From the NCBI GenBank assembly GCA_949296775.1, contig CASFQA010000002.1:312313-376312 (forward strand): a DNA stretch of 64,000 nt, given 5' to 3'. Source of the DNA: an uncultured bacterium (GTDB lineage: Bacteria; Bacillota_I; Bacilli_A; RFN20; CAG-826). The translations under genes were made by a program, and so were the position numbers. This document shows, piece after piece, positions 34,837-42,154 of this stretch. Numbering within the stretch: position 1 is the first letter of the stretch; every line of letters starts with the position of its first letter. The notes under the pieces are model-generated. The model saw only the letters and a program-made list of their open reading frames with translations, had not been told where the DNA came from and did not search any database.

Positions 34837-35305
34837 GAAGAAGCGCGATTCCTCGGTATTGTTGGAGAATAGGAAAGCCCATTTCCTCTATTTTCTTAGC
34901 GACTTCATGACCGCCGGGTTGGTTTTGACCGGGACTGAGATCAAGTCGCTGCGGGCCCGGAACGCCTCGCTTTCCGATTCTTATGTCTATATCAAAAACG
35001 GCGAGGCCTATATCGCCAATATGCATATCGCCCCCTATAAGGACGGGACGGTGTACAACGTCGATCACCTTCGGGACCGGAAGCTGCTCCTCACTAAGCA
35101 AGAGATTCGCAAGCTCGACTCCCATTTGAAGGGGAGCTCGACCACCTGCGTCCCGACGAAGGTGTTTTTGAAAAACGGCTACGCCAAGGTCGAGATCGCT
35201 TTAGCCAAGGGCAAGCAAGCCCATGACAAGCGGGAATCGATTAAGAAACGCGACGACGAAAGGGCGATGCGTTCAGCCGAGAAAGAAGGACGGAAATATG
35301 ATTGA
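34829..35305 (+). CDS. smpB: SsrA (tmRNA)-binding protein SmpB
   Basis: 158 aa. SmpB brings tmRNA to stalled ribosomes for trans-translation. Clear motifs: LLENRKAHFLYFLSDFMTAGLVLTG is the family's start region, followed by GTEIKSLRARNASLSDSYV, NGEAYIANMHIAPY, RDRKLLLTKQEI, and the basic C-terminal tail KGKQAHDKRESIKKRD that enters the decoding site. Start ATG at 34829 lies inside the end of the protease gene; the next gene starts inside the end of smpB. No tmRNA gene (ssrA) is visible in the window. Confidence 0.97.
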   Translation: MSKKKRDSSVLLENRKAHFLYFLSDFMTAGLVLTGTEIKSLRARNASLSDSYVYIKNGEAYIANMHIAPYKDGTVYNVDHLRDRKLLLTKQEIRKLDSHLKGSSTTCVPTKVFLKNGYAKVEIALAKGKQAHDKRESIKKRDDERAMRSAEKEGRKYD

Positions 35306-36431
35306 TCTGCGTGGCTTCGGCTCTGAATCCGGCAATTTCGACAAGGCTTTGCGCAAATCCGGCTTATTGCCCTCTTGCCCCTTGGTATTGGTGGCCGGAA
35401 GTTCCGGCAAATCAATGACCATCGCCTATTTGGATGCGATTTTGCGCGCTTTGGGGAAGAAAGTCGGGGCTTATTACAATTGCTTCGACGACAATGAGGA
35501 TGACATCAGGGTCGATGGCCAAAGGGGGCGAATCGATACCTCTTTATTGTCTTTGGCGAAGAAATACGACCTATCCGCGGAACAGGCGAAGTTCCTTTTG
35601 GCCTTATCGGCTTATAAAGATTGCGATTATCTGCTCATCGAGCAGCCGCTTGGCGGAGTGTCCTCCCCGATATACAGCGAATTGCTTGAGCCGTCCCTTA
35701 CCATCCTGACCTCGGTCGGCTTAGACCACGTCGAGGAGCTGGGAACCACCGAGTCGAGCATCGCCTTAGACTGCGCCGCCCTCGCGGTCAGAGATTCGGT
35801 TTTGCTCTCCTTCGACCTGAACGAGCTCAACGAACCGCCGGTGAAGGAGTATTGCGAGGACAATAAGGTGAAGTGGGTTAAGGCCAACGCCCCTTTCCGC
35901 CCCCATTACGTCGGGGATCGGTTGGTCTTCGACATCCATAACTATCCCAATTTGGCCATCTTTACCCCGGTGGCCATCGAGATGCTCGACGTCGCCCTGG
36001 CCGTTGAAGCGGCCAAAGAGCTCGGCCTTAGCGTCGACCGGCCGACTTTGCAGCTTGGTCTCGATAATGTATCCCTGCCTAACCACCATGAGAAACGGGG
36101 CCTTCATCTTTTCGACTGCGCCTCTTCCCCCGAGATGATCGCCGCCCTGGCCAAAAGCTATCCTTCCTTGGCTTTGGGCGAGCCTTTATCGGTCGTCTTC
36201 GCGGCGAAAAAAGGAAGCAACGTCGCCGCCATCTTGCCTTTATTGGATAACGCCTTCGATAAAGTATGCCTAACCGGCGTGCCGGGGGATGAGGGGTTTT
36301 GGAATGAGGACGATTTCTTTCTCTTCACCGCCGACCATCCTTTCATCGAGGATCTTTCCTCGGTCGAGGGGAAGGCGTTGATCCTGGGGGATAAACGGTT
36401 CTTAGCCTATGCCAAAGAAAGACTCAAATGA
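35298..36431 (+). CDS. FolC/Mur ligase-like protein
   Basis: 377 aa from the ATG at 35298, which overlaps smpB by 8 bp; upstream in-frame residues are smpB-internal. The layout resembles folylpolyglutamate synthase and other Mur-type ligases: an N-terminal P-loop-like VLVAGSSGKSMTIAYLDAIL, a central SVGLDHVEELGTT (the FolC-like LDH motif), and a C-terminal Rossmann-like part. The P-loop differs from the usual GTNGKGS, the protein is about 50 residues shorter than FolC, and several FolC central residues are not obvious, so the substrate may differ. Probable ATP-dependent amide ligase; specificity uncertain. Confidence 0.7.
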   Translation: MIDLRGFGSESGNFDKALRKSGLLPSCPLVLVAGSSGKSMTIAYLDAILRALGKKVGAYYNCFDDNEDDIRVDGQRGRIDTSLLSLAKKYDLSAEQAKFLLALSAYKDCDYLLIEQPLGGVSSPIYSELLEPSLTILTSVGLDHVEELGTTESSIALDCAALAVRDSVLLSFDLNELNEPPVKEYCEDNKVKWVKANAPFRPHYVGDRLVFDIHNYPNLAIFTPVAIEMLDVALAVEAAKELGLSVDRPTLQLGLDNVSLPNHHEKRGLHLFDCASSPEMIAALAKSYPSLALGEPLSVVFAAKKGSNVAAILPLLDNAFDKVCLTGVPGDEGFWNEDDFFLFTADHPFIEDLSSVEGKALILGDKRFLAYAKERLK

Positions 36432-36591
36432 ACCCGAGGTCGATGAGAGCCTATTGACCCCGGAGCAAAGGGAAGAACTGCGGGCCCGCCCTTCCCGGAA
36501 GGGGTTCTTCCTCTTCTGCGCCGTCTTGCTGCTTCTTATCGCCGTCTGCCTGGCCGTTATCTTTTCCCTTGGCGGGCCTACAGGGGATTGA
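36409..36591 (+). CDS. Small single-span membrane protein
   Basis: 60 aa. A charged N-terminus (PEVDESLLTPEQREELRARP) precedes one transmembrane helix (residues ~33-53, FLFCAVLLLLIAVCLAVIFS) and a short tail. It overlaps the end of the FolC-like gene by 23 bp in another frame, which suits translational coupling in this tightly packed operon. No family recognised. Confidence 0.55.
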   Translation: MPKKDSNEPEVDESLLTPEQREELRARPSRKGFFLFCAVLLLLIAVCLAVIFSLGGPTGD

Positions 36592-36670
36592 ACAATAATC
36601 ATCTTTTCGCTTAGGGCGGTCTAGACAAGTCGGAAAAGTTTGGACAATGTCCAAGGAAATTGGGTTGTCG

Positions 36671-36704
36671 ATTGCCGATTGGCGAGTAGACTATTGCCGA
36701 TTGG
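36671..36704 (+). repeat. Short direct repeat ATTGCCGATTGG x2
   Basis: The 12-mer occurs at 36671-36682 and 36693-36704, start-to-start distance 22 bp (two helical turns), just upstream of the 42-codon ORF at 36717. Confidence 0.7.
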
Positions 36705-36716
36705 AGGGAGCAGAGG

Positions 36717-36845
36717 ATGGACGAAGAAGCCTATTCGAAGAAAATGAGCGAAGAGGATATGGATGCCTATCTCTCCCTCGCCCTCTGTTCCAGCGACAAG
36801 GAAATAAACGAAGCCTTGGCGAAAGCGAGCCTTGAGGATAAATAA
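36717..36845 (+). CDS. Small acidic protein, hypothetical
   Basis: 42 aa, starting at the ATG at 36717 behind a GGAGGGAG ribosome-binding site and ending at TAA 36843-36845, immediately before a terminator. The peptide is acidic and helical in character (YSKKMSEEDMDAYLSLALCS). The ribosome-binding site and exact fit to the terminator support it; length and lack of homology leave doubt. Confidence 0.45.
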   Translation: MDEEAYSKKMSEEDMDAYLSLALCSSDKEINEALAKASLEDK

Positions 36846-36846
36846 G

Positions 36847-36866
36847 ACGGCCGGGTGGCCGTTTTT
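36847..36866 (+). terminator. Terminator at the end of the smpB operon
   Basis: ACGGCC (36847-36852) pairs with GGCCGT (36857-36862) around GGGT, followed by TTTTT. Confidence 0.85.
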
Positions 36867-36958
36867 CGTTAACCTAGCCCCCTTTCTTTGCTTTTCGATT
36901 TTTTACTATACTTAGTTTAAGTTCTTCGCCCATTTTGCCTTAGAAAGGAAAGACCCAG

Positions 36959-37018
36959 ATGAAAGGCGAAGCCAAGAGAACAGCCTCATCGGCAAGGATA
37001 GGCGGTCACCGTATATGA
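36959..37018 (+). CDS. Possible 19-residue leader peptide ahead of the 37015 lipoprotein
   Basis: ATG at 36959 behind an AAAGGAAAG ribosome-binding site opens a 19-codon frame whose TGA (37016-37018) overlaps the ATG (37015) of the lipoprotein gene as ATGA. The lipoprotein start has no ribosome-binding site of its own, so translation could be coupled through this short, basic peptide. Confidence 0.35.
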   Translation: MKGEAKRTASSARIGGHRI

Positions 37019-37545
37019 ATAGAAATAGGCGTTTTAAAGCAATTGCCAAGGGAATGCTCCTTCCCTATTGTCTATTTGGGCTTCTTCTAGGCGGATGCGG
37101 GGACAACGGCTTCACTCCCCCGGTCCCCCACGAATTCGCATATTCGCATGCGGTGGGGTCAAAGCAAACCGGGTGGGAGGATTGCCGCATTGCTTTCGAA
37201 ACGGTTTTGCGTTCCGATCCGTTTTATATATCGGATATTAACCTCGATCGGGAACGCGAATTGGAATGCGAATGGCTTGGTTTGGAGGAAAATCAAGCGG
37301 GCATAATCCGCCTTAAGCCGGAAGAAGCGGATTTTCAAAAATGCCTGATCATCACATTCCATAATCCCGGCCCGGGGCTTGACGGCCCTTACATTATGGC
37401 GGATGTGCGGATTAGTGCCATGGCTTTCTTTGGACTGAATGACAACGAGCTTTTCATTGAGCTCATCGGCGAAAACGGCGACGATGGCCTGTTCATCACC
37501 GGATTGATCGAAGGGGTTGAACTGCATTTCGTGACCGTTCAGTAA
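37015..37545 (+). CDS. Small lipoprotein of unknown function
   Basis: 176 aa. The signal peptide has a basic start (NRNRRFKAIAKG), a hydrophobic core (MLLPYCLFGLLLGGC) and a lipobox with the cysteine at residue 28. The mature part is an acidic domain of ~145 residues with strand-like stretches (FQKCLIITFHNPGPGL, FITGLIEGVELHFVTV) and no recognised family. A good ribosome-binding site exists only for the overlapping upstream 19-codon frame, which suggests translational coupling. It stands alone between two terminated transcription units. Confidence 0.65.
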   Translation: MNRNRRFKAIAKGMLLPYCLFGLLLGGCGDNGFTPPVPHEFAYSHAVGSKQTGWEDCRIAFETVLRSDPFYISDINLDRERELECEWLGLEENQAGIIRLKPEEADFQKCLIITFHNPGPGLDGPYIMADVRISAMAFFGLNDNELFIELIGENGDDGLFITGLIEGVELHFVTVQ

Positions 37546-37620
37546 TCAAAACCTAAAACAATCCCGTTGTTTTATTTGATATGTTTCGGCTTCTTTCTCC
37601 GCGTCTAGTTTTCGCGGTGG

Positions 37621-37626
37621 TATAAT
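37621..37626 (+). promoter_or_regulatory. -10 box of the alpha-glucosidase gene, probable leaderless start
   Basis: TATAAT ends 6 nt before the ATG at 37633; no ribosome-binding site. Confidence 0.55.
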
Positions 37627-37632
37627 CCATCT

Positions 37633-39273
37633 ATGGAACCCAAACGCTCATTCACCGACAAGGTCATTTATCAAATCTACCCCCGTTCTTTCTGCGATTC
37701 CAATGGCGATGGGATCGGGGACATAGAAGGGATCATCTCCAAATTGGATTACCTAAAGGATCTGGGGATCGATTGCCTTTGGCTTTCCCCGATCTACAAG
37801 TCGCCCCTCATGGATATGGGGTATGACGTGGCCGATTATTATTCGATCCATCCCGATTACGGGACAATGGAGGACTTCGACCGACTTTTGGAGGAGGCGG
37901 ACAAACGGGGGCTTAAGATCATCATGGACCTGGTGGTTAACCACACCTCCGATCAGCACGAATGGTTCAAGGCCAGCCGGGATCCCGCTTCCCCATATCG
38001 GGATTACTATATTTGGCGGAAGGGGAAGAAAGAGGGGGTCCCGCCCAATAACTGGACCTCGATGTTCACCGGGCCGGCTTGGACTTACGATCGGGAAAGC
38101 GGCGAATGGTATCTCCATCTTTATTCCGCCGAGCAGCCCGACCTCAATTTCCATAATGAGCGAGTGGTGGAGGAGGTCGAGAGGATCCTCCGTTTCTATT
38201 TGGACAAAGGGGTGTATGGCTTCCGTTGCGACGTCATCAACCAATGCTATAAGGAGTCGTTAAAAGACGGCAAAGGGTTCTCGCCCTCCGGAAGAGGGAT
38301 GGAGCATTACCTTTGCTCGGAAGGGAACCATAGGCTATTACGCCGATTCTATGACGATGTCTTCTCCCATTACGACTGCGTCGTCATCGGCGAGACCTAT
38401 GCCATCGACGTCGAGAACGGGAAACGCTACCTCGATAACCACGAGCTCGACATGTTCTTCCAGTTCGACACCGCCAATTGCGATAACCTCCTCGTCCCGG
38501 TCTTCAAGAAGAAATTCCGCCCCCGTTATCTTCGCGACGCCCTCTACAAATGGCAGACCGGGGTCAGTTGGATGGCCAATTACCTCGAGAACCACGACCA
38601 GCCGCGTTCGATCAACCATTATGGCGATCCGGTGAGGTTCCCCAAAGCCTCCGGGAAAGCCCTCGCGGTTTTGAATCTCACCCTCCGGGGCACCCCTTTC
38701 ATTTACCAAGGCGAGGAGATCGGGATGACCAATCTCCCGTTGCAGGACCCCGAGCAAAGCCAAGACGTCAGCTGCCGGCTGGTCAATGGGATATTGAAGA
38801 AGCTGCCCCTTGCCAAGAAGACCCGTTATAAACTGGCCAACCGGGTCAACCGGGATCACGCCCGGAGTCCGATGCAATGGAGCGACGCCCCTTCGGCCGG
38901 CTTTTCCCGCAACGAGAAAACTTGGCTTCCGGTCAATCCGAATTACAAAGCAGTCAACGTCGCTTCCGAGGCTAAAGATCCCTCCTCGATCTTGAATTTC
39001 TATAAGACCTTGCTGAAACTTCGAAAAGACGACGAGACTTTCGTTCTTGGCGACTTCCGACCGATTATGGTTCATGGGGACCTGATCGCCTATCAACGGG
39101 TGTATAAGGATAAACGCCGCTTCGTCTTGATCAATTTGACCGGCAAGGACGTGAAGATTCCCCGACACCTCATCCTCGATGGAGCGAAGCTGCTGCTTTC
39201 CTCCTTGCCCGTCCAAGGATATCGGATGGGGTTCCTTTCTCCCTTCGAAGCCGATATCTTCGAGATAAAGTGA
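37633..39273 (+). CDS. GH13 alpha-glucosidase (oligo-1,6-glucosidase type)
   Basis: 546 aa, normal for the MalL/oligo-1,6-glucosidase/trehalose-6-phosphate hydrolase branch of GH13. The start VIYQIYPRSFCDSNGDGIGD, the MGYDVADYY and VVNHTSDQHEWF regions, and the catalytic triad are visible: nucleophile Asp200 in GFRCDVIN, acid/base Glu254 in IGETY and Asp322 in ENHDQPR. There is no signal peptide, so it is cytoplasmic and acts on imported oligosaccharides. No transporter or PTS gene lies beside it, so the exact substrate (isomaltose-like, sucrose or trehalose-6-phosphate) is open. The TATAAT box ends 6 nt before the ATG. Confidence 0.93.
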   Translation: MEPKRSFTDKVIYQIYPRSFCDSNGDGIGDIEGIISKLDYLKDLGIDCLWLSPIYKSPLMDMGYDVADYYSIHPDYGTMEDFDRLLEEADKRGLKIIMDLVVNHTSDQHEWFKASRDPASPYRDYYIWRKGKKEGVPPNNWTSMFTGPAWTYDRESGEWYLHLYSAEQPDLNFHNERVVEEVERILRFYLDKGVYGFRCDVINQCYKESLKDGKGFSPSGRGMEHYLCSEGNHRLLRRFYDDVFSHYDCVVIGETYAIDVENGKRYLDNHELDMFFQFDTANCDNLLVPVFKKKFRPRYLRDALYKWQTGVSWMANYLENHDQPRSINHYGDPVRFPKASGKALAVLNLTLRGTPFIYQGEEIGMTNLPLQDPEQSQDVSCRLVNGILKKLPLAKKTRYKLANRVNRDHARSPMQWSDAPSAGFSRNEKTWLPVNPNYKAVNVASEAKDPSSILNFYKTLLKLRKDDETFVLGDFRPIMVHGDLIAYQRVYKDKRRFVLINLTGKDVKIPRHLILDGAKLLLSSLPVQGYRMGFLSPFEADIFEIK

Positions 39274-39318
39274 TTTATAATGACAAACAGCGATAAAAAG
39301 CGATAAACAGTGATGCGC
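39269..39318 (+). repeat. 10-bp periodic repeat, 5 units
   Basis: Units start at 39269, 39279, 39289, 39299 and 39309 and read AGTGATTTAT, AATGACAAAC, AGCGATAAAA, AGCGATAAAC and AGTGATGCGC. The shared core is AGYGAT at exactly one helical turn. It begins inside the last codons of the alpha-glucosidase gene. Confidence 0.65.
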
Positions 39319-39747
39319 TGGTAAACGTTTTATAGACACCTAATTTTTAAGTTTCGATTCCTTCTTGGCTTTTGCCTCTTTGATTATCTCCTCCTTCTTC
39401 TTGTCGGCGGTCATCTTGTGTTGGCGGAAGTCCTTCCCGATGGCGACCCTTCTTCTCTTCGTGAGGTACGTTCCTTTTTCTTTCCGTCCGCATTTTCGGC
39501 GGGCTCTGTCATATCAAAGCCCCGGCGCGGTCTGCTGAGGCGACTTGATCTATCCACTTTTAGGTTGCCGCTGCAAATCTCGGGTTCAGGATTTTGGAAA
39601 AATAGCAAAAAATTACCTCCGAAGTATTGGAAAAATAGGAAAAACGGGCAATCAGCCTATTGGAAAAATGGTTAAAAAACATCTACAAAGTATTAGAAAA
39701 ATAGATTTGCGATAGTAAAACTTCCTTGAAAAATAGGAGTTTGCAGA
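39274..39747. other. Intergenic region holding two repeat arrays and a decayed frame
   Basis: 474 bp. It has a 10-bp periodic array at 39269-39318 and the 33-bp array at 39592-39740. Between them, on the minus strand, a frame of about 60 codons ends at the TAG at 39340-39342; it reads VAIGKDFRQHKMTADKKKEE and a Lys-rich tail. It looks like the C-terminal end of a lost gene and has no recognisable family. Confidence 0.55.
39592..39740 (+). repeat. 33-bp periodic array, 5 units, upstream of an AAA ATPase gene
   Basis: The core TTGGAAAAATAG (with small changes) starts at 39594, 39627, 39660, 39693 and 39726, an exact 33-bp period. The cores are conserved while the ~20 bp between them are not, which points to protein-binding sites rather than simple duplication. 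The ATPase fragment starts 22 bp after the last core. TTGCGA at 39707 with an A/T-rich -10 region in the last unit suggests the promoter lies within the array. Confidence 0.93.
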
Positions 39748-40023
39748 ATGTTCCTTCGTCGCAAAATTGAAAAAACGCTCGATGATTACTATAAAAATCC
39801 CGATGCCAAGATTCTTATGGTCGAAGGTGCAAGGCAAATTGGCAAAAGTTATATCATTAGAAAGACCGCCAAGGCGCATTTTAGATATTACGTCGAGATC
39901 AGTTTTTCCAACGCCAGTTTTCGGAATATTTTTCAAAACATCCAGACCATCGATCGGTTTTATCTCAATCTCACTGGGTTTTTCGGCAATCGGCTTCATA
40001 ATGCTTCAGACACCATCGTCTTT
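39748..40023 (+). pseudogene. Truncated AAA_14/DUF4143-type ATPase (N-terminal third only)
   Basis: About 92 codons are homologous to the family: RRKIEKTLDDYY, the Walker A loop VEGARQIGKSYIIRK (Lys33), YYVEISFSNASFRNIF, and NRLHNASDTIVF, which normally leads into Walker B. At about 40023, just before Walker B, homology ends and the frame runs antisense through the NUDIX gene. Walker B, the arginine finger and the whole DUF4143/nuclease-like C-terminus are missing. The upstream 33-bp array is intact, so the control region outlived the gene. Confidence 0.8.
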
Positions 40024-40484
40024 AAATCCGCCATCTTGATGAATCGATAATCGAGGCTCTCCCCTTCATCGAGGCGACGCTCCCCAGGCGTTAAACCTTG
40101 GGCAAGGTAAATATGGATTACCTCATCGGTATAGGCGCAGGAGGGATACATATCGCCAAGGTGGACCCATTGGGAGGCCTGATAGCCGGTCTCCTCGGCT
40201 AATTCCCTTTTGGCGGTTTCCATTGGGTCTTCTTTCGGATCGGCTTTGCCGGCCGGAATTTCGTATATGTCATCGCCATAGGGATAACGGAACTGCTTTT
40301 CCATCAAGACCCGCCCTTCCTCGTCGATGGCTAAGATGGCGGAGGCTTCGCAATGGCGAATCACTTCTCTAATGGCTTTATGGCCGTCCTCTAATTCGAC
40401 CTCATCGACATAGAGGTGGAGCAGCTTGCCGGAGAAGACATTCTTCGATTTGAGGGTCTTTTCTTTCGTGCTTTTGAGACAATT
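39996..40484 (-). pseudogene. NUDIX hydrolase (ADP-ribose pyrophosphatase-like), truncated at both ends
   Basis: The frame contains a perfect NUDIX box (G-x5-E-x7-RELAEETG) in GKADPKEDPMETAKRELAEE, preceded by YEIPAGK, as in ADP-ribose pyrophosphatases. The normal N-terminal domain can be read (KTLKSKNVFSGKLLHLYVDE) back to 40484, but no ATG or usable start exists before an in-frame TAA at 40485-40487. The only in-frame start is a GTG at 40364, which would lose the first ~40 residues. At the other end the usual ~15-20 C-terminal residues are replaced by ATPase-derived sequence. Both ends coincide with the two neighbouring ATPase loci. The protein may be dead. Confidence 0.75.
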
Positions 40485-40489
40485 TTACT

Positions 40490-41875
40490 TTAGATTAAGC
40501 CAGCCATATAGATTGGTAAATACAGCGTATCCCCTTCCTTTTTGAAATCTTTGCTGTAAATGATGTATTTTTCTCCAATCCCTCGACCTTTATATTTTTG
40601 AGAAAATAAATCCAAAGAAGTATGGCGGCTATAACTAGATGACTTTACTTCGATTGGACATATTTCCCCGTTTTTTATAATAACAAAATCAATTTCATAT
40701 TGTTTTTTGACGTCATCGCGGCTTTTTTTGAAAGTGTGATAATAAAGTTTATGCCCGGAACTGGTCAAAGCTTGTGCTACGGCGTTTTCAAAGAACATAC
40801 CGTTATTTGTTGAAAGGCGATCGAAAATAAGACTTTTGTATATGTCGTCCGAGGTTTGACCTTCGGAATCCAGGGCCTGGGTTACCAATAAGCCTGTATC
40901 CGAAGAATAGATTTTGATTTGTTCGGGGATCACGCTCAAGCCCAATGCTATTTCGGGATTGCTAATGTTCCGGCAAATATTTCCGACAAGTGATTTCTCT
41001 ATACCCTCTATAGTGTTTATCAGGGAGATATATTCGGCGCCATTCTTGATTTGGTTATAGCGAAAAGTTTTGTTTTTGTTGGAAAGATAAGCTGGTATGT
41101 GGGAGTAGGCGGCGCTGGTGAACGTTCGATAATCACGGTCATACTTTCGAAGGTCGTCCTCGTAGAGTTTATTGATAGACCGCTTGGCGGTATCGACTTT
41201 TGTGAAGTTTACTTTGTCGTTTAGATATTGATTTACTGCTTCTGGCATGCCACCAACACACATATAGGTACGAAAAGTTGCCAGTATTTTTCGGTGAACC
41301 GGATAAGTTAATGGAATGCGTTTTTCCAGGCGGTCGCGAAGGAACGGATAGGTGACCAAATCACCGTTTGCCCAAAGGAATTCTTCGAAGTCCATTGGAT
41401 TCATGCGAATATTCATTACCTCACTTGGGTTGGTAAACCTTTTGCCAAGAAGTTTTAAGGTGATAAGTGAACCCGTCTCGACAAAATCGTATCTTCCGTC
41501 TTCGATAAGATATTTCATTCCTTCGTGAATCCGGGGGAATTTTTGAACTTCATCGAAAACAATTAATGAATTTCGCGGGTAAAGTGGTGTGTTGTAATAG
41601 ACTGAAAGACGGTTGAAAAGTGTGTCTAAGTCATCGAACCCGTCTTGGAATATTTCTTTGACCGGGTTTCCTACCTTGTCAAAATCTACGATGATGTAAG
41701 AGCGATATTCGTTCTTAGCAAATTGTTCGACTATGGTGCTTTTTCCTACCCGGCGCGCTCCTTCTATCAGCAGCCCATAGTCGTGGCTATAATACTGCTT
41801 CCAGGTTAACAGATCTTTGTAGATTTTTCTTTTGAATTGAAATTTAGATCCCCGTTCCATAGATTCTTTTTTCAA
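40490..41875 (-). CDS. AAA_14/DUF4143-type ATPase, intact
   Basis: 461 aa. Walker A GARRVGKST (residues ~39-47), Walker B SLIVFDEVQKFP, sensor-like FVETGSLI, MNPMDFEEFLWA and VGGMPEAVNQYL are the hallmarks of this prokaryotic P-loop family. The C-terminus has a restriction-endonuclease-like site: EIDFVI then PIEVKSS (D-ExK). Function of the family is not established; such genes are frequent, rapidly lost and often found in accessory regions. The TTG at 41875 lies 8 nt after the -10 box; an ATG at 41860 is the alternative start. Three 34-bp repeats precede it. It abuts the NUDIX remnant. Confidence 0.88.
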   Translation of the reverse strand: MKKESMERGSKFQFKRKIYKDLLTWKQYYSHDYGLLIEGARRVGKSTIVEQFAKNEYRSYIIVDFDKVGNPVKEIFQDGFDDLDTLFNRLSVYYNTPLYPRNSLIVFDEVQKFPRIHEGMKYLIEDGRYDFVETGSLITLKLLGKRFTNPSEVMNIRMNPMDFEEFLWANGDLVTYPFLRDRLEKRIPLTYPVHRKILATFRTYMCVGGMPEAVNQYLNDKVNFTKVDTAKRSINKLYEDDLRKYDRDYRTFTSAAYSHIPAYLSNKNKTFRYNQIKNGAEYISLINTIEGIEKSLVGNICRNISNPEIALGLSVIPEQIKIYSSDTGLLVTQALDSEGQTSDDIYKSLIFDRLSTNNGMFFENAVAQALTSSGHKLYYHTFKKSRDDVKKQYEIDFVIIKNGEICPIEVKSSSYSRHTSLDLFSQKYKGRGIGEKYIIYSKDFKKEGDTLYLPIYMAGLI

Positions 41876-41883
41876 TCGTAAGT

Positions 41884-41913
41884 ATTTTACCTGAAATTGT
41901 AAGTTATATTCAA
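41884..41913 (-). promoter_or_regulatory. Promoter of the intact AAA_14 ATPase gene
   Basis: On the minus strand TTGAAT (41908-41913), 18-bp spacer, TAAAAT (41884-41889). The -35 box is inside the third 34-bp repeat, so a protein bound to the array would cover the promoter. Confidence 0.65.
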
Positions 41914-42007
41914 TAGTTTTGCGGTATTTTCACTAATCTTTAATCCCGTTTTTCGGGTCATTTCCACAAATCTTCGAACCTATTTTTTCGGTCATTTCCA
42001 TAAATCT
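41906..42007 (-). repeat. 34-bp tandem array, 3 units, upstream of the intact AAA ATPase gene
   Basis: Units occupy 41974-42007, 41940-41973 and 41906-41939 (minus-strand order). Each starts with AGATT and contains a version of GTGGAAATGACC followed by an A-rich stretch; similarity falls towards the gene. Period is 34 bp, about three helical turns. Confidence 0.9.
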
Positions 42008-42103
42008 AACGTTCAAAAAAATATACTTTCCCGATTTTATCGAATCTTTTTTAATCGATTTTCCTATAAAACAACCGATACTTTTGTTTTAAATCGGTTG
42101 CTT

Positions 42104-42132
42104 TTGGTTTCCCTTGCCCGCGCGTGTATGAT
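42104..42132 (+). promoter_or_regulatory. Promoter of the comEB-ecf-truA operon
   Basis: TTGGTT (42104-42109), 17-bp spacer, TATGAT (42127-42132), then a GGAGGAAGG ribosome-binding site and the ATG at 42155. Confidence 0.6.
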
Positions 42133-42154
42133 TGTCGGTGCTGGAGGAAGGCAT

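Noticed and set aside
36647..36835. 62-codon frame overlapping the small acidic ORF near the smpB terminator
   Set aside because: It lacks a ribosome-binding site and runs in a different frame from the 42-codon ORF, which has a good site and ends at the terminator.
38338..39339. 333-codon antisense frame over the alpha-glucosidase gene
   Set aside because: It is a shadow of a GH13 gene with an intact catalytic triad; no ribosome-binding site or family match.
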